A stretch of DNA of 64,000 nucleotides from Bradyrhizobium elkanii USDA 76 (GCF_023278185.1 NZ_CP066356.1:3278001-3342000), one strand, 5' to 3'. Numbered from the stretch's first letter, positions 55,717 to 64,000 are shown. Notes: a model not told the origin generated them from the sequence alone. Numbers and translations are program-made.

Positions 55717-56787
55717 ATGAGGAAACATCCTGGGCTATCGCGCCGCGACATGCTGAAGGGCTCGGGCGCGGTGCTGGCCGGGGCCGCCCTTTCAACGCGC
55801 GTGCTGGCTGCTGCGCCGCCAGCCGAACCGGTGACGCCGACGTTGATCGAGGCAGCGAAGAAAGAGGGGCAGGTCGTCTATTACACCTCGACCGATCTGC
55901 CGGTTGCCGAGAAGCTGGCAAGGGCATTTGAAGCGAAATATCCCGATATCACCGTGCGCGTCGAACGCACCGGGGCGGAGCGTGTGTTCCAGCGGGTCGG
56001 CCAGGAATATTCCAGCAACATTCATGCCGTCGATGTCGTCAATTCCTCCGACGCCGCACATTTCATCGTGTGGAAGCGCGACGGCATTCTCGCGCCCTAT
56101 GTTCCGGAGGAGGTCGCGAAATACTACCCCGACGAGCATCGTGATGCGGACGGGCAATTCGCAAGCTTCCGGGTCTGGCTTTCGATCATTGCCTACAACA
56201 CCAATCTCGTGAAGGCCGAGGAGGCGCCCCAGAGCTTTGCCGATCTGCTGGATCCGAAATGGAAGGGCAAGATCGTCAAGGCGCATCCCGGCTATAGCGG
56301 CACCATCATGACCGCGACCTATCAGATGCAACGCGATCTCGGCTGGAGCTTCTTCGAGAAGCTCGCCAAGCAGAACATCATGCAGGTGCAGTCCTCGACG
56401 GATCCACCCAAGAAGCTCGATCTCGGCGAGCGTGCTGTCATGGCCGACGGCAACGAATACAACATCTTCCAGATGAAAGAGGCCGGCCGCCCGGTCGAGC
56501 CGGTCTACGCCACCGAGGGGTCACCGATCATCGTCGGCCCTAACGGGATCTTCAAGGACTGTCCGCACCCGAATGCCGCCAGGCTGTTTCAATCCTTCGC
56601 GCTCGGGCGTGAGGGCCAACAGCTCAATGTCGAGATCGGCGGCCTCAGATCCGTCCACGCGCAGGCCAAGGAGAAGGCTGGACGCAGGCCGCTAAAGGAC
56701 ATCAAGACGATGAAGGACGATCCGGTGGCGGTGGAGCGGGAAGGGGAATCGATCAAATCGCATTATACCCGCATCTTCCGAGTCTGA
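55717..56787 (+). CDS. ABC transporter substrate-binding protein, Tat-exported (Fe3+/thiamine type)
   Basis: 356 residues. The leader LSRRDMLKGSGAVLAGAALS is a twin-arginine signal. The mature part is a type 2 binding protein of the AfuA/iron(III) group: GQVVYYTSTDLPVAEKLARA, FEAKYPDITVRVERTGAERV, ADLLDPKWKGKIVKAHPGYS. No permease or ATPase genes are adjacent. It lies 125 bases before a molybdoenzyme gene on the same strand. Confidence 0.88.
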   Translation: MRKHPGLSRRDMLKGSGAVLAGAALSTRVLAAAPPAEPVTPTLIEAAKKEGQVVYYTSTDLPVAEKLARAFEAKYPDITVRVERTGAERVFQRVGQEYSSNIHAVDVVNSSDAAHFIVWKRDGILAPYVPEEVAKYYPDEHRDADGQFASFRVWLSIIAYNTNLVKAEEAPQSFADLLDPKWKGKIVKAHPGYSGTIMTATYQMQRDLGWSFFEKLAKQNIMQVQSSTDPPKKLDLGERAVMADGNEYNIFQMKEAGRPVEPVYATEGSPIIVGPNGIFKDCPHPNAARLFQSFALGREGQQLNVEIGGLRSVHAQAKEKAGRRPLKDIKTMKDDPVAVEREGESIKSHYTRIFRV

Positions 56788-56912
56788 TGGGACTGCTCAG
56801 ACCAATAACTGCCCGTCCGGGCGCCTGCCGCATGGCACGTGCCCGGATTTCGCGCGAGCTGGGTCAATAATGCCCCTCGGCGGAGGCGACGTTTGATGTT
56901 ACCAATTTGGCC

Positions 56913-59012
56913 ATGAACCAGCATGCCAAGGTCGATATCCGCCATTCCACCTGTCCGCACGACTGCCCCTCGGCATGTGCGCTCGACGTCGAGGTGATCG
57001 AGGGCCGCTCGATCGGCAGGGTACGCGGCTCCAAGCAGCAGACTTATACGGCCGGCGTGGTCTGCGCCAAGGTGGCGCGCTATGCCGAGCGGATTCATCA
57101 CGCCGAGCGGCTGATATATCCGCTGCGCCGGACCGGGCCGAAGGGCTCCGGCCAGTTCGCGCGGATTTCCTGGGACGAGGCACTGGACGAGATCGCGGCG
57201 CGATTCGACGCGGCCGAGCGGGAATTCGGCGCCGAGTCGGTCTGGCCTTACTATTACGCCGGCACCATGGGGCTGGTGATGCGCGACGGCCTCAACCGGC
57301 TGTCGCATGTGAAGAAGTATTCGCGCTTCTACGGCACGATCTGCGCGACCATCGCGCGCATCGGCTTTGCCGCCGGGACCGGCAAGATCGCCGGCGTCGA
57401 TCCCCGCGAGATGGGCGTCTCCGACCTCATCGTGATCTGGGGCACCAATCCGGTGAACACCCAGGTCAACGTGATGACGCATGCATCCCGCGCGCGCAAG
57501 GAGCGCGGCGCGAAGATTGCGGCGGTCGACGTCTACAATAACGAGACCATGAAGCAGGCCGACATCAAGATCCTGCTGCGGCCGGGGACCGATGGCGCGT
57601 TCGCCTGCGCCGTGATGCATGTGCTGTTCCGCGAGGGATTTGCCGATCGCGACTATCTTGCGCGCTATACTGATTGCCCCGACGAGCTGGAAACGCATCT
57701 GAAGACCCGCACGCCGGAATGGGCTTCAGCGATCTCGGGCGTACCGGTCGAGGAGATCGAGGCGTTCGCGCGGCTGGTCGGACAGACCAAGCGCTCGTTC
57801 TTCCGTCTTGGTTACGGCTTTACCCGCAGCCGCAACGGCGCCGCCCAGATGCACGCGGCCTCGTGCATCCCCGCGGTGACCGGTGCCTGGCAGTATGAGG
57901 GCGGCGGCGCGTTCTTCAACAACGCCGCAATCTGGCGTTTCGACGAGTCGATCATCGAAGGCCACGACGCGATAGATCCCTCGACGCGGGTGCTCGATCA
58001 GTCCAAGATCGGCCGCATCCTGACCGGCGATGCCGAGGCGCTCCGCGGCGGGGGGCCGGTCAAGGCGATGCTGATCCAGAACACCAATCCGATGACGGTG
58101 GCGCCCGAGCAGGCGCTAGTGCGCCAGGGCTTTGCCCGCGAGGATCTGTTCGTCGCGGTGCACGAGCAGTTCATGACCGAGACGGCGCAGATGGCCGATA
58201 TCGTGCTGCCGGCGACGATGTTCATGGAGCACGACGACCTCTATTACGGCGGCGGTCATCAGCACATCTCGGTCGGGCCGAAGCTGATCGATCCGCCCGG
58301 CGAGTGCCGTTCCAATCACGAGGTGATGCAGGGGCTCGGCCGCCGGCTCAACGCCGTGCATCCCGGCTTCGACATGACGCCGCGCCAGCTGATCGATGCG
58401 ACGCTGAAGAAGAGCGGGCACGGCACGATCGAGGCCCTGGAGGCCGACATTTGGCGCGACCTGCAACCTGATTTCCGCACGTCGCATTATCTCGACGGCT
58501 TTGCCCATCCCGACAAGAAGTTCCACTTCAAGGTGGATTGGGGCAAGGTACCCGTCGGTACCGGCGGGCTGATGGGCGCGTGGGACAAGATGCCCTCGCT
58601 GCCCGACCACTGGACCATCATCGAGGAGGCGGACGCGCAGCATCCGTTCCGGCTCGCGACGTCACCCTCGCGCAGCTTCCTCAACACCAGTTTCAACGAG
58701 ACGCCGTCGTCGCAGGCTCGCGAGGGCGCGCCGACCGTGATGATCCATCCCGACGACGCAGCCAGCCTGTCGATAGCCGACGGCGACGCGGTGACGCTCG
58801 GCAACACGCGCGGCGAGACCACGCTGACCGCGAAACTGTTCGACGGCGTTCGCCGCGGCGTGCTGATCGCCGAGTCGATCCATCCGAACAAGTCCCATAT
58901 CGGCGGGCGCGGCATCAACATGTTGACCGGGGCGGAGGCCGTCGCGCCGCTCGGCGGCGCCGCGTTCCACGACAACAAGGTCTGGATCCGGAAGGCATCG
59001 GCCGCCGCATAA
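56913..59012 (+). CDS. molybdopterin oxidoreductase (DMSO reductase family)
   Basis: 699 residues from the ATG at 56913; a TTG two codons upstream is the alternative. The N-terminal 4Fe-4S site is CPHDCPSAC with a fourth Cys in VVCAKVARY. The molybdopterin domain has FARISWDEALDEIAARF, DLIVIWGTNPVNTQVNVM and QNTNPMTVAPEQ. The C-terminal cofactor-binding domain contains FRLATSPSRSFLNTSF and SLSIADGDAVTLGNTRGETT. There is no Tat signal, so the enzyme is cytoplasmic. Layout matches formate-dehydrogenase/biotin-sulfoxide-like oxidoreductases of unknown substrate. An enoyl-CoA hydratase follows. Confidence 0.9.
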   Translation: MNQHAKVDIRHSTCPHDCPSACALDVEVIEGRSIGRVRGSKQQTYTAGVVCAKVARYAERIHHAERLIYPLRRTGPKGSGQFARISWDEALDEIAARFDAAEREFGAESVWPYYYAGTMGLVMRDGLNRLSHVKKYSRFYGTICATIARIGFAAGTGKIAGVDPREMGVSDLIVIWGTNPVNTQVNVMTHASRARKERGAKIAAVDVYNNETMKQADIKILLRPGTDGAFACAVMHVLFREGFADRDYLARYTDCPDELETHLKTRTPEWASAISGVPVEEIEAFARLVGQTKRSFFRLGYGFTRSRNGAAQMHAASCIPAVTGAWQYEGGGAFFNNAAIWRFDESIIEGHDAIDPSTRVLDQSKIGRILTGDAEALRGGGPVKAMLIQNTNPMTVAPEQALVRQGFAREDLFVAVHEQFMTETAQMADIVLPATMFMEHDDLYYGGGHQHISVGPKLIDPPGECRSNHEVMQGLGRRLNAVHPGFDMTPRQLIDATLKKSGHGTIEALEADIWRDLQPDFRTSHYLDGFAHPDKKFHFKVDWGKVPVGTGGLMGAWDKMPSLPDHWTIIEEADAQHPFRLATSPSRSFLNTSFNETPSSQAREGAPTVMIHPDDAASLSIADGDAVTLGNTRGETTLTAKLFDGVRRGVLIAESIHPNKSHIGGRGINMLTGAEAVAPLGGAAFHDNKVWIRKASAAA

Positions 59013-59091
59013 ATCCTGCTTGCAGTCGGCGCCGATCCTGCCGCAAATGTCGGCTGACAACGGCACACGGGCAAGAAAACAGGCAGGAAAC

Positions 59092-59871
59092 ATGACCGAC
59101 AACAGCGTTCTTCTCGAAAAGCGCGGGCAGGCGTTCTGGATCACCATCAACCGCCCGGACAAGCGCAACGCGCTCAATGCCGGGGTGATCGCCGGCATCG
59201 CGAAGGGCTATCGCGAGGCGCATGACGACAAAGACGTCCGCGTCATCGTGCTGACCGGCGCGGGCGACAAGGCGTTCTGCGCCGGCGCTGATCTGCAGAA
59301 CAGCGGCGCGGCCTTCTCGATGGATTTCTCGCGCCCCAATGTCGACTATGCCGACCTGTTGCGGCTGTCGCAGAACGCGACCAAGCCCGCGATCGCGCGG
59401 GTCGGCGGCGTCTGCATGGCCGGCGGCATGGGACTGTTGTGCATGACCGACATGGCGGTCGCCGGCGATCAAGTGATCTTCGGTCTGCCCGAGGTGAAGG
59501 TCGGCGTGTTCCCGATGCAGGTGCTGAGCCTGCTGCAATCGATCGCCCCGCCGCGCCTGGTCAACGAATGGGCGCTGACCGGCGAGCCGTTCGATGCCAA
59601 GGCCGCGCAGACTGCGGGCCTTCTCAACTATGTGGTGCCGGCAGCCGAGCTCGACGCCAAGGTCGATTGGCTGATCGGCCGCATCGTCGACAAGTCGCCG
59701 ACGGCGATCCGCCGCGGCAAATACGCGATGCGGGCGATCGCGTCGATGTCGTTCGACGAGAGCATCGCCTACACCGAAAGCCAGATCGCGCTGCTCGCGA
59801 TGACCGAGGACGCCAAGGAAGGCCTCAAGGCGTTCGGTGAGAAGCGCAAGCCGACATGGACCGGGCGCTAG
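59092..59871 (+). CDS. enoyl-CoA hydratase/isomerase family protein
   Basis: 259 residues from the ATG at 59092, just after AGGCAGGAAAC. It has the crotonase fold with oxyanion-hole strands NRPDKRNALN and GDKAFCAGADL, then ARVGGVCMAGGMGLLCMTDM. The position of the usual second catalytic Glu lies in the FGLPEVKVGVFPMQ block, where a Glu is retained. It hydrates or isomerises an acyl-CoA. It is the last core-like gene before the recombinase, on the opposite strand 40 bases further. Confidence 0.9.
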   Translation: MTDNSVLLEKRGQAFWITINRPDKRNALNAGVIAGIAKGYREAHDDKDVRVIVLTGAGDKAFCAGADLQNSGAAFSMDFSRPNVDYADLLRLSQNATKPAIARVGGVCMAGGMGLLCMTDMAVAGDQVIFGLPEVKVGVFPMQVLSLLQSIAPPRLVNEWALTGEPFDAKAAQTAGLLNYVVPAAELDAKVDWLIGRIVDKSPTAIRRGKYAMRAIASMSFDESIAYTESQIALLAMTEDAKEGLKAFGEKRKPTWTGR

Positions 59872-59911
59872 GCGGTAGACCGATCGCAAGCGTTCGTGAC
59901 GCGAAATCGTG

Positions 59912-61222
59912 TCAGTTGCCTGAAACGAGGGCATCATGCGACGCGAGCGCAGAATCTGATGAGAGGGCCGTTCTGGTTCGTTCCTCTCGGCGCTTCTTTG
60001 CGGCCGCGATCAGCTGCTTCCGCGTGCGTTTGGCATAGGTTGGGAGTTGTTGTCTCGAGCGATGGCGGCCGGCGGCGCGTAGTTCAGCGTCTGTGAGATC
60101 GCTATCGGCACCTTCCGTGAATCCGCCGTGACGAAAGGAGGTAAATGAGAGTTCGTGCCGAAGACCAGCCGCGATGACTATTTTTTTGACCACATGCCGA
60201 AGATAGCGAAGGTCCTTACGCTCGGTCATCCATGGGATCAAGGCAGACGATTTGCGGTGGGCATGATCACGGCGGAACACCAATCCTGAAACGACAGAGC
60301 CTTTGATCGCATCGAGTTCCGCCACCAACTCGGGGAAGAGGGGACCGCCCTTGTCATCGAACAGAGGCCACCAGGCTTCCTCGTTATTCTTTGGATGCAC
60401 AATCCTTACACTGTTTGACCGCTCTTTTGGCCGATAGTGCGCGATTTCGAAAGCGCCGAAAACATGCTCCTCGCGTTGCAACCACTCCCATGACAATAGC
60501 GCGGCCGTTCCAATAGAGTGATATCCGAGCCGTTTCGCAGCTTTCCTAAACGCGGCTAGTTCATCCCAGCTTGCCGTGGGTGTCTCCCGCATGGGCTGCC
60601 CAGGCGCACGGGATTTTAGGCCCATCCGCGAGAAGGGATTGACCTGTGGTACCATTGTTTCTTGCACGCGTTGACCAACAAACCAGGCGCGTCTGCAAGC
60701 AGTCATAGCTGCATTTGCGAACCGTCGACGTTCGCGCTTGGCGGCGTTACCTTCTCTGTCCTTGTATTGCACGACGAGGAGCTTCGCGTAGACCGCGTCA
60801 ACAAATGCTTTGGTGAAATCAGTGATTTGTTTCGAGCCGACGCGGCTGCCGTCCTTTAGTTCGTGATTGGCGAAGAGTTGCAGACCTTGGCTGTATAAGC
60901 GCTGTGTCTTGTGATCGATGTCCCTCCATCGCTGGTGCGCCCGGAAGACGCTGACGAGCCAGTCGAAAGTGCCGGGCACAGGGAGCACTGGAAGCATGTC
61001 GGTCAATCCTCCGGAACGCCAGCTGTCAAAAGCTGGCAGCAGAATACTTTCAGTTCGCTCGACCGCTGACGCGAAGTCTTGTCCCAACGCTTCAGCATGT
61101 ACGGGGCAACCCTGCTTGCGGGCCCAAGTCGGCGGCTCGAAGAAGTAGCCTGGTCGACCTCCCTTCAGTCGCTTCGACCGGAAATAGCGAGGAGGCCTCG
61201 ACGTGGCATCGAGCGTATTCAT
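59912..61222 (-). CDS. tyrosine recombinase (integrase) of a mobile element
   Basis: 436 residues. The C-terminal half is a tyrosine recombinase catalytic domain: QREEHVFGAF, a VHPKN Lys block, SFTSFRHGGFTE, then AGRHRSRQQLPTYAKRTRK with the nucleophile Tyr. The usual HxxR box reads SxxR, so one conserved His is not canonical. The N-terminal half is a SAM-like DNA-binding domain (RAHQRWRDIDHKTQRLYSQG). It most likely integrates the element that continues to the right. Its start overlaps the stop of a small partner gene. Confidence 0.85.
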   Translation of the reverse strand: MNTLDATSRPPRYFRSKRLKGGRPGYFFEPPTWARKQGCPVHAEALGQDFASAVERTESILLPAFDSWRSGGLTDMLPVLPVPGTFDWLVSVFRAHQRWRDIDHKTQRLYSQGLQLFANHELKDGSRVGSKQITDFTKAFVDAVYAKLLVVQYKDREGNAAKRERRRFANAAMTACRRAWFVGQRVQETMVPQVNPFSRMGLKSRAPGQPMRETPTASWDELAAFRKAAKRLGYHSIGTAALLSWEWLQREEHVFGAFEIAHYRPKERSNSVRIVHPKNNEEAWWPLFDDKGGPLFPELVAELDAIKGSVVSGLVFRRDHAHRKSSALIPWMTERKDLRYLRHVVKKIVIAAGLRHELSFTSFRHGGFTEGADSDLTDAELRAAGRHRSRQQLPTYAKRTRKQLIAAAKKRREERTRTALSSDSALASHDALVSGN

Positions 61223-61521
61223 ACAAGAGAGGCCAGGTCCTCATTTTTTGATTTATCTGGTGCTGCTCCTCCGTATTGGGCACTGAAGTGATCGATGGCG
61301 GCTCTCGACCAGACTGGTTGTCGAGCCCGTCCAGTTCTGCGATGGGCAATTGGTGGCGGTGCCTCACCGCGGCCGACGGCACGCGCGAGTTCGCGCGTGT
61401 CCGCGAAACCCAGATAAGCAGCGGCCATGTCGGCAGGCATGAGCGCAGGCCAGGTGCCGATCGGTGGATAGCGGGCGGGAAGGGCGGCACGCGATGCCAC
61501 GGATGTCAGCTCACGCGTCAA
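61219..61521 (-). CDS. small integrase partner, helix-turn-helix-like
   Basis: 100 residues: WPALMPADMAAAYLGFADTR, ELARAVGRGEAPPPIAHRRT, VWSRAAIDHFSAQY. The MxxxMAAxYLGF start with a basic linker and a WSRxAID recognition-type helix resembles excisionase or MerR-like winged helix proteins. It is coupled to the integrase by a four-base overlap, which fits a directionality factor (inference). Confidence 0.65.
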   Translation of the reverse strand: MTRELTSVASRAALPARYPPIGTWPALMPADMAAAYLGFADTRELARAVGRGEAPPPIAHRRTGRARQPVWSRAAIDHFSAQYGGAAPDKSKNEDLASLV

Positions 61522-62191
61522 TGCGACAACGGTCTACGCGCTGAAGCTATTGCAACGGCGTGATCCCTTGGGCTCCTTGCTGACATGTGCTCATACCCTC
61601 GTCTCCCCCTCGTGCACCAACTCGAAGCACGAGGGAGCTGTGAGGTATAGTACCATCAGAAGCTCATGCAGAAATCGGCGGGCTTGGCGTGCAAATAAGT
61701 GCTGGGCGTCGACGGTGCAGGCATGCGGCGCCGATGGCACAGCGATCGACGCTCTCCATAAACATGCCGTTCAGGCCCGCGAGCGACTGCGAACGCTGCG
61801 CAGGGCGGAGCAAGCTGAGCGGTAGTTCCTCGGCAAGAAGCCTGGCATCCACCACGGAAAACGCCGCTCGACGAGAGTCATATGATACTTGCGAATTGTC
61901 AGTTGGTATTCCGACACGTGTGTCGCTCATCTCGCATCTGGACTACAGAAGCGCTCTCGTTTGTCGGAATTGCGAAACGCCAGCCACCCAAGCTGCCCCG
62001 TGAGCTCGATGTTGATGAAGCAATTGCCAATCGCCAGGTGAACGTCGCCCTAGCGGGCCGGGCTGTCGGCTGCGCTGAAACTCCGGCTTCGCCGGATTTT
62101 CACACTTCGGGCGTCCATCCCTGACGCGATCGGCGCGGTCAGTTGGAGATCGTTGCCCGCGCATATGCGGGTGGAGGGACGGGCATAGAGT
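61522..62191. other. mostly noncoding stretch in the mobile element
   Basis: About 670 bases between the divergent integrase and ardC. A minus-strand frame at 61664-61930 (SDTRVGIPTDNSQVSYDSRR start) is protein-like but has no ribosome site or recognised family. Nothing else is supportable. Confidence 0.4.
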
Positions 62192-62268
62192 AAGAGGGCG
62201 GCGACGGGAGGCCGTGACGGGTTTGAAGTTGCGAGAGAGGCTCGCGGCGCCCGTCGCGGAGACCCGCA
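62192..62268 (+). promoter_or_regulatory. structured leader, copy 1, upstream of ardC
   Basis: Starts AAGAGGGCGGCG and ends GGAGACCCGCA directly against the ardC ATG. It can form an outer stem, GTGACGGG (62214-62221) with CCCGTCGC (62250-62257, one G-T), enclosing a hairpin GCGAG-AGAGG-CTCGC (62231-62245). The Shine-Dalgarno GGAG lies 8 bases before the ATG, outside the stem. A second, sequence-divergent copy with the same fold precedes the 27-codon ORF/primase. Confidence 0.65.
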
Positions 62269-63231
62269 ATGTCCAAACACCATTCCCGGACGCACACCAG
62301 GGAAGACCGGTTGAGCCTGTATGACGAAATCACCAATAAGATCATCGCCGAGCTGGAGGCTGGCCATGTACCCTGGGTTCAGCCATGGGAGAACGCTGCA
62401 GAAAAAGCACTCCCGGTCATGCCGAAAAACGTCACGACGAATCGTCCGTACAGTGGCGTGAACGTCCTGATACTCTGGAGTACGGCCCGTGAGCGTGGAT
62501 TCTCAAGTCAGCGCTGGCTTACCTACCGTCAGGCGCTCACGATCGGAAGTCACATCCGCAAGGGTGAACGTGGCACGACCATCGTTCACGCTGATCATTT
62601 CGTGCCGCGTGACGAAAGGATTCGCGCGTACGAGACCGGGGAGGAGGCGCAAGCCGTCCCATTTCTGAAACGATTTACCGTCTTCAATGTCGACCAATGC
62701 GATGGTGCACTCCCCACAGAAATTGCGACGGCTGCACCGCCGCAGCGACCCGACATGATTGAACCAACGGTTGAGGCCTTGATCAAGGCGACCGGTATCG
62801 ATTTCCGTATCGGTGGCAACCGTGCGTTCTACGCACCGTCTGATGACTATGTTCAAGTGCCGCCGCCTGCGGCCTACTTCGAGCCTATCAATTGGCACCG
62901 CACCGCGCTCCACGAACTTGGCCACGCGAGCGGTCATCCCTCGCGCCTCAACCGCGATCTTGGTGGTTGCTATGGTACGAAGAGATACGCATTGGAGGAA
63001 TTGATTGCGGAGCTGTGTGCTGCATTCTGCTGCACATCACTCGGCATCGTACCGACTGTGCGCCACGCCGACTATATCGGCTCATGGCTTGAGATCCTGC
63101 GGGAGGATAACCGCGCAATTCTGCGTGCGGCATCGCAGGCGAGCAAAGCCGCCGACTTCTTGCTCGGATTCGTTCCGAAGCAATCCCTAGCCGCACCGAC
63201 TATAGCTGTCGGAGCCGAGCAGGAAGCATGA
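62269..63231 (+). CDS. ArdC-like antirestriction/ssDNA-binding protein
   Basis: 320 residues. The N-terminal domain is ArdC-type ssDNA binding (LYDEITNKIIAELEAGHVPW, VTTNRPYSGVNVLILW, GSHIRKGERGTTIV). The C-terminal half is a zincin-like metallopeptidase domain with TALHELGHASGH and the downstream Glu in EELIAELCAAF. ArdC proteins protect incoming single-stranded DNA from host restriction during conjugation. Located just inside the element, it should be expressed early after transfer. The start is fixed by the leader repeat ending at the ATG. Confidence 0.92.
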   Translation: MSKHHSRTHTREDRLSLYDEITNKIIAELEAGHVPWVQPWENAAEKALPVMPKNVTTNRPYSGVNVLILWSTARERGFSSQRWLTYRQALTIGSHIRKGERGTTIVHADHFVPRDERIRAYETGEEAQAVPFLKRFTVFNVDQCDGALPTEIATAAPPQRPDMIEPTVEALIKATGIDFRIGGNRAFYAPSDDYVQVPPPAAYFEPINWHRTALHELGHASGHPSRLNRDLGGCYGTKRYALEELIAELCAAFCCTSLGIVPTVRHADYIGSWLEILREDNRAILRAASQASKAADFLLGFVPKQSLAAPTIAVGAEQEA

Positions 63232-63258
63232 TCGGCATTTGATGACGTACTCGAGAGG

Positions 63259-63336
63259 AAGAGGGCGGCGCGTGACGCCATAATGGGTTGGAGGCCGAGG
63301 GAGAGGTCCTTCGGTCGCCCGTCATGGAGACCTCAA
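63259..63336 (+). promoter_or_regulatory. structured leader, copy 2, upstream of the leader ORF and primase
   Basis: Starts AAGAGGGCGGCG and ends GGAGACCTCAA against an ATG at 63337. The outer stem pairs GTGACG (63272-63277) with CGTCAT (63320-63325, one G-T). Inside, GGCCGAGG (63293-63300) pairs with CTTCGGTC-side bases (63309-63316) around a GAGAGGTC loop. The stems differ in sequence from copy 1 but keep the pairing, and both loops contain AGAGG. Confidence 0.65.
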
Positions 63337-63420
63337 ATGACAATGGCTGTCCAAGCGAGAGTGCTTTCACCCTCATTTAAGAATCCGGTTGCTCGGGCAG
63401 GTAAAGAGGAGGTGGCCTAA
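63337..63420 (+). CDS. 27-residue leader ORF before the primase
   Basis: ATG 63337 comes directly after the structured leader and its GGAG. The frame encodes TMAVQARVLSPSFKNPVARA, GKEEVA and stops at TAA 63418-63420, which overlaps the next ATG (TAATG). Its own end contains GAGGAGGTGG, the ribosome site for the primase. It may be a leader peptide or a coupling ORF. No family recognised. Confidence 0.5.
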   Translation: MTMAVQARVLSPSFKNPVARAGKEEVA

Positions 63421-64000
63421 TGCGGCGCGATGCGTCCGAAATGGCACGTCGCCTCGCGCGTGAGGCCGAGGCGGTGTGTCGCCACTATCTCTCCAACGGC
63501 TGCCGGCGGGGTCGTTATTGGGTCGTCGGGGACTGTAGAAATGCACCCGGCCGCTCGCTGTTCGTCCGGTTGAGCCAATCGCCCAAGAGGCCCGCCGGCA
63601 AGTGGACGGATGCCGCGACCGGGGAGCATGGCGATCTTCTCGACATTATCAAGACTAGCTGCGGGTTGGTCGATTTCCGTGACGTCCTCGAGGAGGCGCG
63701 GCGGTTCCTGAACATGCCTCGATCCGATCCCCGACCGGTCGGTGCTGATCGTCTGCTGCGGCAAAGCGGATCTGTAGAGGCCGCACGTCGGCTCTTTACC
63801 ATGTCACAGCCGATCGGTCGGACTGTGGCCCAAATCTATCTGCGGCAACGCGGCATTAAGCCCATCCGCGACGACGGCGCGCTGCGCTTTCATGCGCATT
63901 GCTACTATCGGCCCGACCTGGACTCTCCGCCCCTGTTCTGGCCGGCAATGATCGCTCGCGTGACCGATCTCAAGGGGCATTTCACCGGCGTACACCGGAC
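63420..64000 (+). CDS. P4-type/toprim primase (partial, runs off the window)
   Basis: 193 residues are visible and the frame is open to the edge. The N-terminal part has an atypical zinc-binding-like region (VCRHYLSNGCRRGRYWVVGD, C..C/H content) with FVRLSQSPKRPAGKWTDAAT, GEHGDLLDII, then FTMSQPIGRTVAQIYLRQRG and DLDSPPLFWPAMIARVTDLK, GHFTGVHRT. This layout matches the DnaG/P4-like primases (zinc-ribbon plus toprim) found on integrative elements. It would prime replication of the transferred strand. GAGGAGG precedes the ATG. Confidence 0.75.
   Translation, partial: MRRDASEMARRLAREAEAVCRHYLSNGCRRGRYWVVGDCRNAPGRSLFVRLSQSPKRPAGKWTDAATGEHGDLLDIIKTSCGLVDFRDVLEEARRFLNMPRSDPRPVGADRLLRQSGSVEAARRLFTMSQPIGRTVAQIYLRQRGIKPIRDDGALRFHAHCYYRPDLDSPPLFWPAMIARVTDLKGHFTGVHR

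Overview
The window is high-GC DNA from an alphaproteobacterium, most likely Bradyrhizobium or a close relative. This is inferred from the gene content (phasin, HWE kinase, Bug-family receptors, LivFGHM-type transporter, a ROSE RNA thermometer, many tiny rhizobial-style hypothetical proteins) and not from a database match.

1-27 kb is mostly core-like metabolism and transport. In order it holds a GlxA-type regulator and an FMN 2-hydroxyacid oxidase; small stress/storage-type genes including a frameshifted phasin; a two-component flavin monooxygenase (oxygenase, reductase, TetR regulator); a divergent PuuE-like deacetylase and LLM flavin oxidoreductase; a three-subunit molybdenum hydroxylase followed directly by a complete branched-chain-type ABC importer; a zinc alcohol dehydrogenase; and a PotD/AfuA-type ABC operon (substrate-binding gene frameshifted) ending in a metallophosphoesterase. 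A Crp-family regulator and a Tat-exported amidohydrolase follow.

27-53.7 kb is accessory DNA. It has a tRNA-Gln-like 3' half, remnants of several insertion sequences (IS1182-, IS21-, integrase- and IS66-like), one intact IS256-family element, dispersed repeats and many very small genes. Embedded in it is a coherent heat-shock module: an HtrA protease divergent from groES-groEL, two small genes, an RpoH-type promoter plus ROSE thermometer ahead of a small heat-shock protein, two paralogous small proteins, and an rpoH sigma factor. Downstream lies a signalling locus: a 5'-truncated multi-GAF histidine kinase, a response regulator, and a twice-frameshifted response regulator-adenylate cyclase.

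53.8-59.9 kb returns to metabolic genes: three solute-receptor genes (ModA-like, Bug, Fe-type SBP), a molybdopterin oxidoreductase and an enoyl-CoA hydratase. From 59.9 kb to the right edge a mobile element begins: a tyrosine recombinase with a small partner, an ArdC-like antirestriction protein and a P4-type primase running off the window. The most novel signal is here. Two divergent copies of a roughly 75-nt leader sit immediately ahead of ardC and of the 27-codon ORF/primase, and they appear to share a compensated RNA fold.

At least four otherwise sensible genes carry single-base frameshifts. These are either genuine decay or residual indel errors in the assembly.
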